Below the pieces are notes generated by a model. That model was not told the DNA's origin and did no database searches. It worked only from the letters and a program-made list of their open reading frames with translations. A program made the translations under genes and the position numbers. Below are positions 5,928 to 13,991 of a stretch of 64,000 bases of DNA, one piece after another (within the stretch, counting starts at the first letter, position 1; each line of letters begins with the position of its first letter). The stretch comes from Bacillota bacterium (lineage in GTDB: Bacteria; Bacillota; Clostridia; Lachnospirales; Lachnospiraceae). The stretch is taken from NCBI GenBank assembly GCA_023393095.1, contig JAEWMT010000094.1, forward strand, positions 5,174-69,173. Reading direction: 5' to 3'.

Positions 5928-6602
5928 ATGGACTATGACAAGATAAAGTACGCAGTAGTTTCTATTTATGAAAAATGCGAAATCCATGAGCTTCCTTTTA
6001 ACTGCTTTGAAATTCTTGATAAAATGGGATACCGTTATAAAAAATATTCCCAGTTAAAAGAAAATCAATATCAGGCATGTTTAGAATTGAGCCCAGATTC
6101 CTGTGTGATAGGCGATACTATATTTTATAATGATAAAAAATCAAAACGAAGAATTCGCTTCTCACTCATGCATGAGTTAGGTCATATTGAACTTAATACC
6201 GATAATGAAACTGAAGCGAACCTGTTTTCAAGCAATATCCTATGCCCTTCCATGGCTTTACACTATGCAAGGTTAAGTAATATCAGAGAGATTTCAAATT
6301 TATTTAATATTTCATTGGAATGTGCTAAATATGCAAAGGAATTTTATGAAAAATGGCTATATAGTGTAAAGACCTATGGCATGACTGATATTGATAGAAA
6401 GATGTATCAACACTTTTATCATGAAGATATCAACCAATTTGTTTTCAAAGAGACACAGTGTTTATATTGTGACGAAATTATATATAATTCAAATAAACCC
6501 ATATGCAGAAAGTGTGACAAACCAGAGATGGACAATGTAAATTATGGACCTTCCTATGATTTTCTAGTTGCTGAGAATGCATGGCTATATCGAGAATTAT
6601 GA
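5928..6602 (+). CDS. ImmA/IrrE-family metallopeptidase, anti-repressor
   Basis: This 224-residue protein carries the zinc protease motif HELGH at residues 82-86, followed by ETEAN at about 94-98, whose Glu is the usual third ligand region. In ICEBs1 ImmA cleaves the ImmR repressor after DNA damage; the same role is inferred here from adjacency to the Xre repressor (3-base gap). The C-terminal part has two CxxC pairs (CLYCDE and CRKC, about residues 180-198) that look like a zinc ribbon, an extra feature not present in the short ImmA of ICEBs1. The gene ends the recognisable phage region. Confidence 0.85.
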   Translation: MDYDKIKYAVVSIYEKCEIHELPFNCFEILDKMGYRYKKYSQLKENQYQACLELSPDSCVIGDTIFYNDKKSKRRIRFSLMHELGHIELNTDNETEANLFSSNILCPSMALHYARLSNIREISNLFNISLECAKYAKEFYEKWLYSVKTYGMTDIDRKMYQHFYHEDINQFVFKETQCLYCDEIIYNSNKPICRKCDKPEMDNVNYGPSYDFLVAENAWLYREL

Positions 6603-6734
6603 TTTAATGAGGATTTGGTTGTATTTGTCTATCTAGAAGGGAGCATTTTGTAAAGAAACAAATATATTAAAATAGTAAAAATACATTAAAATCAGCATAT
6701 AATTATATAGATTAATAATGAAACAAGGTAATGT

Positions 6735-8039
6735 ATGGAGATATATATTGTTCAACCTGGAGATAATATTTATACAATAGCTGTAAAATACGGTGTTACT
6801 CCTTTACAGATAATATATGATAATGGTATTGATAATCCCCTTAGCTTAATTCCCGGTCAAACGATCATAATTACATATCCCAGCAAGATTCATACTGTAC
6901 AGGCTGGAGATAACTTATCCAGTATAGCAAGTTCTTATGGAATTTCAATTATGCAATTATTAAGAAACAACTCTTATTTATCTGGTAGAAATAATATCTA
7001 CCCTGGTGAAACATTAGTTATTAGCTATGACACCTCCAAAAAAATAAATGTAAATGGTTATACATATCCTTTTATCAATAAAGAAAATTTAAAAAGAACA
7101 TTGCCTTTTCTTACTTTTCTATCAATTTTTAATTATAGAGTTTTGGATAAAGGTGAAGTACTCACGTATCGTGATGATTATGAAATCATAGAAATGGCGA
7201 AAGATTATGGAACAATTCCACTTTTAATGATATCAACATTAAATCAATCCGGTGAAAATGATCTTGAAATTGCCTATAAGATATTATCGACAGCAGAATA
7301 TCAAGACATTCTATTTCAAAATATTCTTAAAATACTTCAATCTAAAGGGTATTCGGGTGTTAATATAGTTATAAGTGCTATCAATACAAATAATCAAAAT
7401 TTGTATATTAACTTTTTAACTAAAATTTCAAAACAACTTAATAATGAGGGATATTTACTCTTTGTAACAATAAATCCGAATATAAGATATGCTGATAATA
7501 AAATAACTTTTGAACAAATAGATTACAATACGATAGGTAAATTAGTGTATAGATTAACGTTCTTTCAATACTATTGGGGCATTAATACAAACCCTCCTTC
7601 ACCAGTAAGTTCCATAGAATTTTTGAAAGCTTTTTCCAATTACCTGATTTCAATAACTTTATTGGATAATATATCCATAGGAAAACCGGTATTAGCTTAT
7701 GATTGGACATTACCTTTTATTCAGGGAGAATCGTATGCTAATTCTTTGTCGATTAATTCAGCTTTGACATTAGCTAATGAAGTAGGAACAACAATACAGT
7801 TTGATGAAACCTCTCAAACCCCATTTTACTATTACAATCGTTCCTACGTTGGAGAACCAGAAGAACATATAGTTTGGTCTATTGATGCCAGAAGTATAAA
7901 CGCATTAGATGATTTAATCGTTAATTATGGCTATACCGGTTCAGGTATTTGGAATATTATGTCATTCAATCAGCAAATGTGGACCATAATAATTTCAAGA
8001 TTTGAAATAACAAAATTAATACCAGATAACATATCTTAA
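6735..8039 (+). CDS. LysM-GH18 spore peptidoglycan hydrolase (YaaH-like)
   Basis: This 434-residue protein has two N-terminal LysM repeats (about 2-46 and 52-98; IYIVQPGDNIYTIAVKYG and IHTVQAGDNLSSIASSYG) followed by a glycoside hydrolase 18 barrel to the C-terminus. This is the architecture of YaaH/YdhD/CwlE-like proteins that act on spore cortex or cell-wall glycan. There is no signal peptide, which is usual for spore-deposited members. The canonical DxxDxDxE motif of chitinases is not clear; GYSGVNIVIS at about 210 occupies its place, so the usual catalytic residues may be altered. It is probably sporulation-controlled; no promoter was assigned. Confidence 0.8.
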   Translation: MEIYIVQPGDNIYTIAVKYGVTPLQIIYDNGIDNPLSLIPGQTIIITYPSKIHTVQAGDNLSSIASSYGISIMQLLRNNSYLSGRNNIYPGETLVISYDTSKKINVNGYTYPFINKENLKRTLPFLTFLSIFNYRVLDKGEVLTYRDDYEIIEMAKDYGTIPLLMISTLNQSGENDLEIAYKILSTAEYQDILFQNILKILQSKGYSGVNIVISAINTNNQNLYINFLTKISKQLNNEGYLLFVTINPNIRYADNKITFEQIDYNTIGKLVYRLTFFQYYWGINTNPPSPVSSIEFLKAFSNYLISITLLDNISIGKPVLAYDWTLPFIQGESYANSLSINSALTLANEVGTTIQFDETSQTPFYYYNRSYVGEPEEHIVWSIDARSINALDDLIVNYGYTGSGIWNIMSFNQQMWTIIISRFEITKLIPDNIS

Positions 8040-8078
8040 TATAAACAAATTGTAGCAATAAATTCTCTTAAATCAATA

Positions 8079-8150
8079 CGGCTATCATCTTTGAACTTAT
8101 ACATGATATTTTGTGATAGCCGCATACTTTTTCTATTTTTTTTCTGTATA
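8079..8150 (+). terminator. Terminator after the LysM-GH18 gene
   Basis: CGGCTATCA (8079-8087) pairs perfectly with TGATAGCCG (8114-8122), followed by a T-rich tract from 8128. Confidence 0.75.
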
Positions 8151-8295
8151 CAATTTTGTAGACTCCCCCAAACTGTCAGCGACTTGTTTCTTTTGAAGAA
8201 AAGTATTAAAATATTGTTTAGAAAGGTCTATTCGATAATAAAATTGGTTTAGATTTAATCTAATTCATTGCTAAAGTGAAAAGGTGGTAGAAAAC

Positions 8296-9189
8296 ATGTT
8301 TACGACTGAAAAAGATAACTGCACTGATCCCTTATATACTTATAAAAACAGGGAAAGCTTCAATTGTGACGAGAAAAGATACCATATTTTAATAATAGAA
8401 AGCGGTTCCGGTAGTATTACTTATGGCGGGCATAAAGAACTCTTTATGGCACCTGTGCTTTTTTGCTTTAACGAAAACGAGATTCCAACCATAGAAAACG
8501 GAAAAGGAATTATGTCAAGATCAATTTATTTCAATCCTGAATTCATAAATAACAGATTTACCATCTATAACCTCCATCATCCTCCGGAGGATTTTACTCT
8601 GACTGATACCCGGGAAAGATATTGGTTCAGGGCTTTTTTTGAACGGACGGAAAATTACTTTGGAAGAATGGACTTAAATATAACAATTGTAAAGAGACTG
8701 ACAAACCTGTTCGATCAGCTTACAGGTCAATTGGAGAATCAGCCTGATTATTATTGGCCTTGCAGATCCAGGTCATTCTTAATCGAAATGCTCATGTTGA
8801 TTGACCAGAACTGGGTTATTGAGGACAAAAACAACCGCCTATTCACAACGGGGTATTCAGAGGAAGTTGAAAAGGTTATCCTGTATCTGTACAGTAACTA
8901 TGCAGATAAAATTACGTTGTCTGATATTGTGACGAAATTTAATATCGACAGAACGACGTTAACCAATAAATTCAAAGAAGAAGTAGGGGATACCGTAATT
9001 AACAGCTTGATCTATCTCCGCATTAACTTAGCATCTTCTCTACTTAGGGATACCTTTATTCCGATATCCGAGATTACATATCGGGTAGGTTTTTCTGATG
9101 TATCCCATTTTAACAGATCATTTAAAAAGCATACCGGCTTTAATCCTTCAGATTACAGACAAACTTATAGTATTATGCTAAATACATAA
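8296..9189 (+). CDS. AraC-family transcriptional regulator
   Basis: This 297-residue protein has an N-terminal cupin-like sensing domain (ESGSGSITYGGHKELFMAPV is its typical strand pair) and a C-terminal AraC DNA-binding domain with two helix-turn-helix units (about 195-290: ITLSDIVTKFNIDRTTLTNK, then ISEITYRVGFSDVSHFNRSF). A GTG start 12 bases upstream is possible, but AAGGTGG at 8281-8287 places translation at ATG 8296. The inducer is unknown. The next gene, a secreted metallo-beta-lactamase-fold protein, lies on the same strand and may be a target. Confidence 0.85.
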   Translation: MFTTEKDNCTDPLYTYKNRESFNCDEKRYHILIIESGSGSITYGGHKELFMAPVLFCFNENEIPTIENGKGIMSRSIYFNPEFINNRFTIYNLHHPPEDFTLTDTRERYWFRAFFERTENYFGRMDLNITIVKRLTNLFDQLTGQLENQPDYYWPCRSRSFLIEMLMLIDQNWVIEDKNNRLFTTGYSEEVEKVILYLYSNYADKITLSDIVTKFNIDRTTLTNKFKEEVGDTVINSLIYLRINLASSLLRDTFIPISEITYRVGFSDVSHFNRSFKKHTGFNPSDYRQTYSIMLNT

Positions 9190-9320
9190 ATTATTTAAGA
9201 AGCTGCATAGGCAAACTCTTTTACTGATAATATGTCAAAAATTTCTGCTAATCTACAATTCAAAGGATCGCAACAATGATATACCATAGAAGCAAATCTA
9301 TTAAGGGAGGATTTAATTTT

Positions 9321-10685
9321 ATGGTTAAGAATTTTTCAAAATTTATGACATTCTTACTTGTTATGGTATTAGCAGTAGGCACATTACTTCCTGCTGCTGT
9401 AGTATCCGCAGGTACAGAGAAGGATTATCTTAAGGGAGTAAGCTGTTATAAGCAATCCATGATACGTATTGAAGGAGAAAAGACGATTTACTTTGATCCT
9501 TATTCCTTCGATGGCAATCCGAAGGATGGAGATATCGTCTTTATAACCCATACACACGGAGATCATTTCGATGTGAATGAGATTAAAAAGGTACTTAAGA
9601 AAAAAGGAACCATTGTAGTTACAACAGATGGAAAAAGCCAGCTTAATAAGGCGGGTTTCAAAAACATTGTTACCGTAAAGCCTGGTAAGAGTTATAATGT
9701 AAAAGGAATCAAGTTTACTACAGTAGCAGCTTATAATACTGATAAAACATTTCATCCTAAGGATAACGGCTGGGTAGGTTATAATGTAACTATGAATAAA
9801 ACAAAGTATTATAATGCCGGTGATACAGATTTAACATCAGAAATGAAGAAGGTTAAGACTGACGTAGCCTTCTTACCTGTCGGTGGAACTTACACCATGG
9901 ATGCTACACAAGCTGCAAAGGCAGCTAATACAATTAAACCGAAAGTGGCGGTTCCAATTCATTTCGGAGATGTAGTCGGAACGACTGCGGATGCACGAAA
10001 ATTTATATCGCTTTTAGATAACAAAATCAGAGGTGCAGTTCTCAAAGACCTCCTGGTTGGAGTCAGTCATATGACGCAGTCAACCATTCGAATTGAATCC
10101 AGTGGTAAGGTGGTTTATATTGATCCGCTTAGTATAGCAGGTGAGCCTAAGGATGCGGATGTTATCCTAATTTCCCATAATCATGGAGATCATTTCTCAC
10201 CTTCCGATATTAATAAGGTTATGAAGGATGATTCCACTACCATTGTTATTCCGGCAACCTGCAAAGCAGATGCTGAGAAGGCAGGCTACAAGAATATCAT
10301 TACTGTAGAGCCTTTAAAGGACTATACAGTAAACGATATCGCCATCAAAGCTGTTCCTGCTTATAATACGAATAAAGATTTTCACCCGAAGGACAATAAC
10401 TGGGTCGGATATATCCTTAATGTGAACCAGACTCTTTATTACTTCGCAGGAGATACTGATGTAATACCTGAGATGGAGGATTTTGATGCGGATGTTGCCT
10501 TTTTACCTATCGGAGGAACCTACACCATGGATGCCAAGGAAGCCGCACAGGCAGCAAATACGATAAAGCCTCTTATCGCAATACCGATCCATTTTGTAGA
10601 TATTGTAGGAACTTGGGCAGATGGGGAAACATTTGTTAGCCTTTTAGAAAAACCGATTGTTGGGAAGATCATAAAACAGAAGTAA
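9321..10685 (+). CDS. Secreted tandem metallo-beta-lactamase-fold protein
   Basis: This 454-residue protein has a signal peptide (MVKNFSKFMTFLLVMVLAVG, ending near VVSAG) and two copies of an UlaG/YtkL-type metal-hydrolase domain, about 28-245 and 248-454. Each has the metal motif (HTHGDHFD and HNHGDHFS), a Gly-Asp-Thr-Asp motif, and matching flanks (for example FLPVGGTYTMDA and FLPIGGTYTMDA), so it arose by internal duplication. Most family members have one domain and are cytoplasmic, so export and duplication are both unusual. An upstream frame exists from 9276, but AAGGGAGG selects ATG 9321. The substrate is unknown. Confidence 0.85.
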   Translation: MVKNFSKFMTFLLVMVLAVGTLLPAAVVSAGTEKDYLKGVSCYKQSMIRIEGEKTIYFDPYSFDGNPKDGDIVFITHTHGDHFDVNEIKKVLKKKGTIVVTTDGKSQLNKAGFKNIVTVKPGKSYNVKGIKFTTVAAYNTDKTFHPKDNGWVGYNVTMNKTKYYNAGDTDLTSEMKKVKTDVAFLPVGGTYTMDATQAAKAANTIKPKVAVPIHFGDVVGTTADARKFISLLDNKIRGAVLKDLLVGVSHMTQSTIRIESSGKVVYIDPLSIAGEPKDADVILISHNHGDHFSPSDINKVMKDDSTTIVIPATCKADAEKAGYKNIITVEPLKDYTVNDIAIKAVPAYNTNKDFHPKDNNWVGYILNVNQTLYYFAGDTDVIPEMEDFDADVAFLPIGGTYTMDAKEAAQAANTIKPLIAIPIHFVDIVGTWADGETFVSLLEKPIVGKIIKQK

Positions 10686-10709
10686 ATATAATGGACTAAA
10701 TTAAAAAGT

Positions 10710-10757
10710 AGGGGTTTCTCAATTCATAATCGGAATGAATTTGGAAACCCCCTTTTT
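10710..10757. terminator. Terminator between convergent genes
   Basis: GGGGTTTC at 10711-10718 pairs with GAAACCCC near 10744-10751, followed on the plus strand by TTTTT. It sits between the MBL-fold gene and the convergent cotJC gene and can serve the rightward transcript. Confidence 0.75.
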
Positions 10758-10772
10758 AATAAGAACAAATAA

Positions 10773-11381
10773 TTATTTACTAAAATCAGCTGGAAATGCC
10801 GGGTTAAATGCATAGAAGTTTCTCGCATCCAATTCATCCAGAATCAATCTTAAAGCTTCGCCAAATCTCTGAAAATGTACTATTTCTCTTGCTCTCAGGA
10901 ATTTGATCGGGTCGCATACATCATGGTCATGAACAAGACGGATAATATTGTCATAGGTTGTTCTGGCTTTCTGCTCTGCTGCCATGTCTTCTACGAGGTC
11001 AGTAATTGGATCACCCTTACTCTGGAAGAAGGTTGCGGTAAACGCAATACCGCCTGCTGACTGAGGCCATAAGGCCAAGGTATGATCTACATAATATTTA
11101 TCAAAGCCGCTTTCTACAATCTGTTCTGGCGTCAGATCTCTCGTGAGTTGATGAACGATAGCGCTTACCATTTCCATATGTGCCAATTCCTCCGTGCCTA
11201 TATCGGTAAGCAGGCCAGCAACCTTTCTATTGGGCATGGTATAACGCTGGGACAGATAACGCATGGAAGCTGCCAGTTCACCGTCTGGTCCACCAAATTG
11301 ACTTGTGATAACCTGCGCGAGCCTAGGGTTACATTCATCAATGTTTACAGGATGTTGTAATCTTCTTTCATAACTCCACAT
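10773..11381 (-). CDS. cotJC: Spore coat protein CotJC, manganese catalase-like
   Basis: This 202-residue protein matches CotJC, a di-manganese catalase-fold protein of the spore coat. Ligand-type residues are visible: Glu35 (GELAAS), Glu65 and His68 (TEELAHME), and later Glu/His residues in AAEQKA and REIVHFQRFGEAL. It is the last gene of the cotJABC operon; cotJB ends 3 bases upstream. In Bacilli the operon is transcribed in the mother cell during sporulation. The gene is direct evidence that the organism forms endospores. Whether it has catalase activity is not shown by sequence. Confidence 0.93.
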   Translation of the reverse strand: MWSYERRLQHPVNIDECNPRLAQVITSQFGGPDGELAASMRYLSQRYTMPNRKVAGLLTDIGTEELAHMEMVSAIVHQLTRDLTPEQIVESGFDKYYVDHTLALWPQSAGGIAFTATFFQSKGDPITDLVEDMAAEQKARTTYDNIIRLVHDHDVCDPIKFLRAREIVHFQRFGEALRLILDELDARNFYAFNPAFPADFSK

Positions 11382-11384
11382 ATA

Positions 11385-11645
11385 CTAGCACCTTCCTTCC
11401 CAAGGCCAAGGATCTTCCACCCATGACCATTTGTCGTCATTTTCCACACGATACGATTCAATCGGTCCAAAGCATTTCGTATACTCAAGTACCGCTTCGT
11501 TTCTTACCTGAGACATTCTATCCCAATAATCAAGTGCACCTCTGTCAGTTGGATGTGTATCCAGAAATAGTCTGAGTTCATCTAAGACAAAACTTGTTGC
11601 TTCAATACAGGCAAATAATTTTTCTCTGCTATTACCATCCATCAC
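11385..11645 (-). CDS. cotJB: Spore coat protein CotJB
   Basis: This 86-residue protein has the CotJB pattern: a helical N-terminus (CIEATSFVLDELRLFLDTHP), a central TDRGALDYW segment and a Trp/Pro-rich tail (SWVEDPWPWEG). It lies between cotJA and cotJC. Its start overlaps the cotJA stop by 4 bases (ATGA), indicating coupled translation. CotJB is a structural or assembly partner of CotJC in the coat. Confidence 0.9.
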   Translation of the reverse strand: MMDGNSREKLFACIEATSFVLDELRLFLDTHPTDRGALDYWDRMSQVRNEAVLEYTKCFGPIESYRVENDDKWSWVEDPWPWEGRC

Positions 11646-11941
11646 TTACAGCCCCTTCCATACCATTTTAGATCCAATTCCTTGAATAGTGTTCCATTTG
11701 CAATAGCTACAAACTCATTTTCATAAAGGTTTCTAAAGCACTGCCACGGAACATAGCACATAGCAATTGGGAAGCGATCGAAATCTCCATCACGTCTATC
11801 TCTTTCGCACATTTCCTCCGGCATCTGCTTCTCACACATATCCTCGCGTGTACGACTTTGGCTGAAATCACTGCGAGACGACTCTCCACGTCTGTAACCC
11901 ATGTTACTTCCCGTATTGCCGCGATACATCCGTCTATCCAT
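11642..11941 (-). CDS. cotJA: Spore coat-associated protein CotJA
   Basis: The C-terminal 45 residues carry the CotJA signature (RFPIAMCYVPWQCFRNLYEN and FVAIANGTLFKELDLKWYGR). The N-terminal half is a variable hydrophilic extension rich in Arg, Glu, Met and Ser (RREMCE-type segments), longer than in the Bacillus protein. It is the first gene of cotJABC; the start at 11941 follows AAAGGAGGATTTTAAT. Confidence 0.9.
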   Translation of the reverse strand: MDRRMYRGNTGSNMGYRRGESSRSDFSQSRTREDMCEKQMPEEMCERDRRDGDFDRFPIAMCYVPWQCFRNLYENEFVAIANGTLFKELDLKWYGRGCK

Positions 11942-12034
11942 ATTAAAATCCTCCTTTCAAACTGCTTAACTGTTAGATAATTCATATTCATGAATAATTA
12001 TCAAGCAATATTTGAGCGCTTTTACCATACGATA

Positions 12035-12061
12035 TATATTATGAAGTTAATACCCATGAGT
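12035..12061 (-). promoter_or_regulatory. Possible mother-cell sigma promoter of cotJ
   Basis: On the minus strand AC (12061-12060), a 16-base gap and CATAATATA (12043-12035) fit the sigma-K pattern AC-N15/16-CATAnnnTA, about 95 bases before cotJA. A sigma-E match was not evident. The pattern is short and may be chance. Confidence 0.3.
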
Positions 12062-12171
12062 GCCTGTATCAAAAAGCAATTATCTTTTTCAAAACATTGA
12101 CATTAATACTTTTATCATATAATATTTAACTGTAATAAATAGTTATAAAACCTATTCAAGGGAGTGCAGGC

Positions 12172-13095
12172 ATGTATCATTTTATCATTAATCCCAAGTC
12201 CAGTTCTGGGCGGGGAATACGCCATTGGTGGAAGGTTAAAAACGAATTAGATAAGCAGCAGATTTCCTATACGGCGGTTTTTACGAAGTATATGGGACAT
12301 GCTATCGAACTTACACGACAGATATGCAGCGAGAATGAAGGAATTAAGAATATCGTCGTTCTTGGTGGAGATGGTACGGTGAACGAAGTTATCAATGGAA
12401 TTTCTGATTTCAAAGAAGTCTTATTAGGTTATGTTCCTTCTGGATCCAGTAATGATTTTGCAAGATCCTTAAAGATACCCAAAGATCCTTTGCAGGCTCT
12501 TTTTAATATATTAAAACCAGTGAAGTTTAAGTATTTGGATTATGGTATTGTTAATTTTTATGATGGAACTCCACCAAGAAAATTTGTCTGTAATAGTGGT
12601 ATCGGCTATGATGCTAATGTCTGTAATGAGGTTCAATCCTCTCCTTTAAAAAAGCGTCTGAACCGGATCGGTGCCGGTAAGTTTGTATATTTTGTTATCG
12701 CTTTCAAACAATTAATCACCTTAAAACCTGTTGATGCAACTATCACGGTAGATGGAAACAAAAAAGGCACCTATAAGAAGGTGCTCCTAGTTTCAAGTAT
12801 GATTCATAAGTATGCGGGCGGAGGTCTGGTGATGGCACCGAACGCCAATCCCTGCGACGGCAAACTCAGTGTATGCCTCGTTCATGGTTTAAGTAAGGCG
12901 AAAGCTTTACTCCTATTACCTACCATAATTTCAGGAAAGCATGTTAATTTTAAAGGTGTTGATACCTTTGACTGTATTGAGATTGAGGTTAAAATTGACA
13001 GAGATACATCCGTACATACAGAAGGTGAAGTTCCTTCGGTATGTTCACACATTAAGGTTAACTGTGTGAAGGAGCAGATAAGAATGATTTTATAA
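12172..13095 (+). CDS. Diacylglycerol kinase-family lipid kinase (YegS/BmrU-like)
   Basis: This 307-residue protein has the DAGK catalytic domain: HFIINPKSSSGRG at the N-terminus, the nucleotide-binding GGDGTVNEV at 65-73, and GYVPSGSSNDFAR near 95-107. Such proteins phosphorylate diacylglycerol or related lipids at the membrane and recycle lipid from cell-wall polymer synthesis. The C-terminal beta-sandwich domain is complete. A TTGACA at 12097 and TATAAT at 12118 (15-base spacer) may drive it. The VanZ-like gene begins 14 bases after its stop, so the two are likely cotranscribed. Confidence 0.88.
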   Translation: MYHFIINPKSSSGRGIRHWWKVKNELDKQQISYTAVFTKYMGHAIELTRQICSENEGIKNIVVLGGDGTVNEVINGISDFKEVLLGYVPSGSSNDFARSLKIPKDPLQALFNILKPVKFKYLDYGIVNFYDGTPPRKFVCNSGIGYDANVCNEVQSSPLKKRLNRIGAGKFVYFVIAFKQLITLKPVDATITVDGNKKGTYKKVLLVSSMIHKYAGGGLVMAPNANPCDGKLSVCLVHGLSKAKALLLLPTIISGKHVNFKGVDTFDCIEIEVKIDRDTSVHTEGEVPSVCSHIKVNCVKEQIRMIL

Positions 13096-13109
13096 GGAGA
13101 TTAGAAATC

Positions 13110-13991
13110 ATGCAGAGACGAATTAATACTCAAGCTTCATCATTAGTTATACTTCTTAGTATTTTAACTATCCTGTTGCAGTTTTTCTTTTACTATTTGT
13201 TCACACTGAATGTTGTTATTTTGGGTATTGCTTGTCTAATTTCAGTTGTATGCTGCCATATCCTTCTAGTAAAGACATCCAATTATCGAATTTGCTTTGA
13301 TTATTCCCTTCTATCCCTGTTTATTAGTCTTGTTATTATTGTGCTGACCTATCAGGGAAACACTCAGAATTTTCTGCCTTACTCAAATACAATGATTGGT
13401 ATTGCATTCATTAACTGGCTGCTTCCAATGCTGTATTGTTTGATTAGATATATGTTTGATTACAGTTCCAAAGCTGATGATTTTAACGACTTTTATCGTT
13501 ACAGTAGTATACTGTTCGTTCTATTTTATATTGGTATATTGGTCTATGGTAATTTTGCCGGGAATGCTTTCCCTTGGGCTTATCAGTCAGGTTCCGGTGC
13601 TACTAACTTTATCCCTTTTCAAATCATCTCAAATCAGCTTGAAGATTTTATTTATGATTCGTACGCTCTTAACGATATCATAATCTACTTAGCTTGCCGA
13701 ATTTTAATTTTCATACCTTATGGCTTCTATCTCACTATCCTAATGAGAAAGCAAAAACGCCTGTTCAGATATTCAATACTGTTAGTACTGCCCCTTCTGA
13801 TTGAAACTCTGCAATATTTTATCATCCCACAGCGTTTCGATGTTGATGATCTGATTTATGGATTACTTGGAGGCTTACTTGGGTGTTTCGTCTTCTTCCT
13901 TACCAACATAATCTTCCGTGCTGTATCCGGAAATGACTTTCTTTCTAAGGATTCATCTCTGCGAGGTTATCATAGCTATCTGCATTTTTAA
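13110..13991 (+). CDS. VanZ-like membrane protein
   Basis: This 293-residue protein is mostly transmembrane, with about eight segments. The C-terminal half has the VanZ-like pattern: NFIPFQIISNQ, a polar loop, RILIFIPYGFYLTIL, and then RFDVDDLIYGLLGGLLGCFV with the Asp-Asp pair. VanZ gives low-level teicoplanin resistance in enterococci, but most VanZ-like proteins have no proven role. The N-terminal four helices are an extra unit. Its stop codon overlaps that of the convergent helicase gene by two bases. The start follows AAGGAGATTAGAAATC. Confidence 0.75.
   Translation: MQRRINTQASSLVILLSILTILLQFFFYYLFTLNVVILGIACLISVVCCHILLVKTSNYRICFDYSLLSLFISLVIIVLTYQGNTQNFLPYSNTMIGIAFINWLLPMLYCLIRYMFDYSSKADDFNDFYRYSSILFVLFYIGILVYGNFAGNAFPWAYQSGSGATNFIPFQIISNQLEDFIYDSYALNDIIIYLACRILIFIPYGFYLTILMRKQKRLFRYSILLVLPLLIETLQYFIIPQRFDVDDLIYGLLGGLLGCFVFFLTNIIFRAVSGNDFLSKDSSLRGYHSYLHF

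Larger units (their letters stand above)
1..6602. mobile_element. Right end of a tailocin-like or prophage-derived contractile tail locus
   Basis: Phage-type genes fill this stretch and continue off the left edge: repressor and ImmA protease on the plus strand; small Xre protein, helical protein, sigma-like activator, tail terminator, sheath, tube, chaperone and tape measure start on the minus strand. No capsid, portal or terminase gene lies between the regulators and the tail genes, where a complete myophage would usually carry them. That gap is typical of R-type tailocins such as diffocin and monocin. Left end and attachment sites are not visible, so a degraded prophage or one with displaced head genes remains possible. 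Confidence 0.6.

Noticed and set aside
6735..8039. LysM-GH18 protein as the lytic enzyme of the tailocin
   Set aside because: It is on the opposite strand beyond the repressor/ImmA pair and has YaaH-type spore architecture; tailocin lysis genes normally lie after the tail genes.
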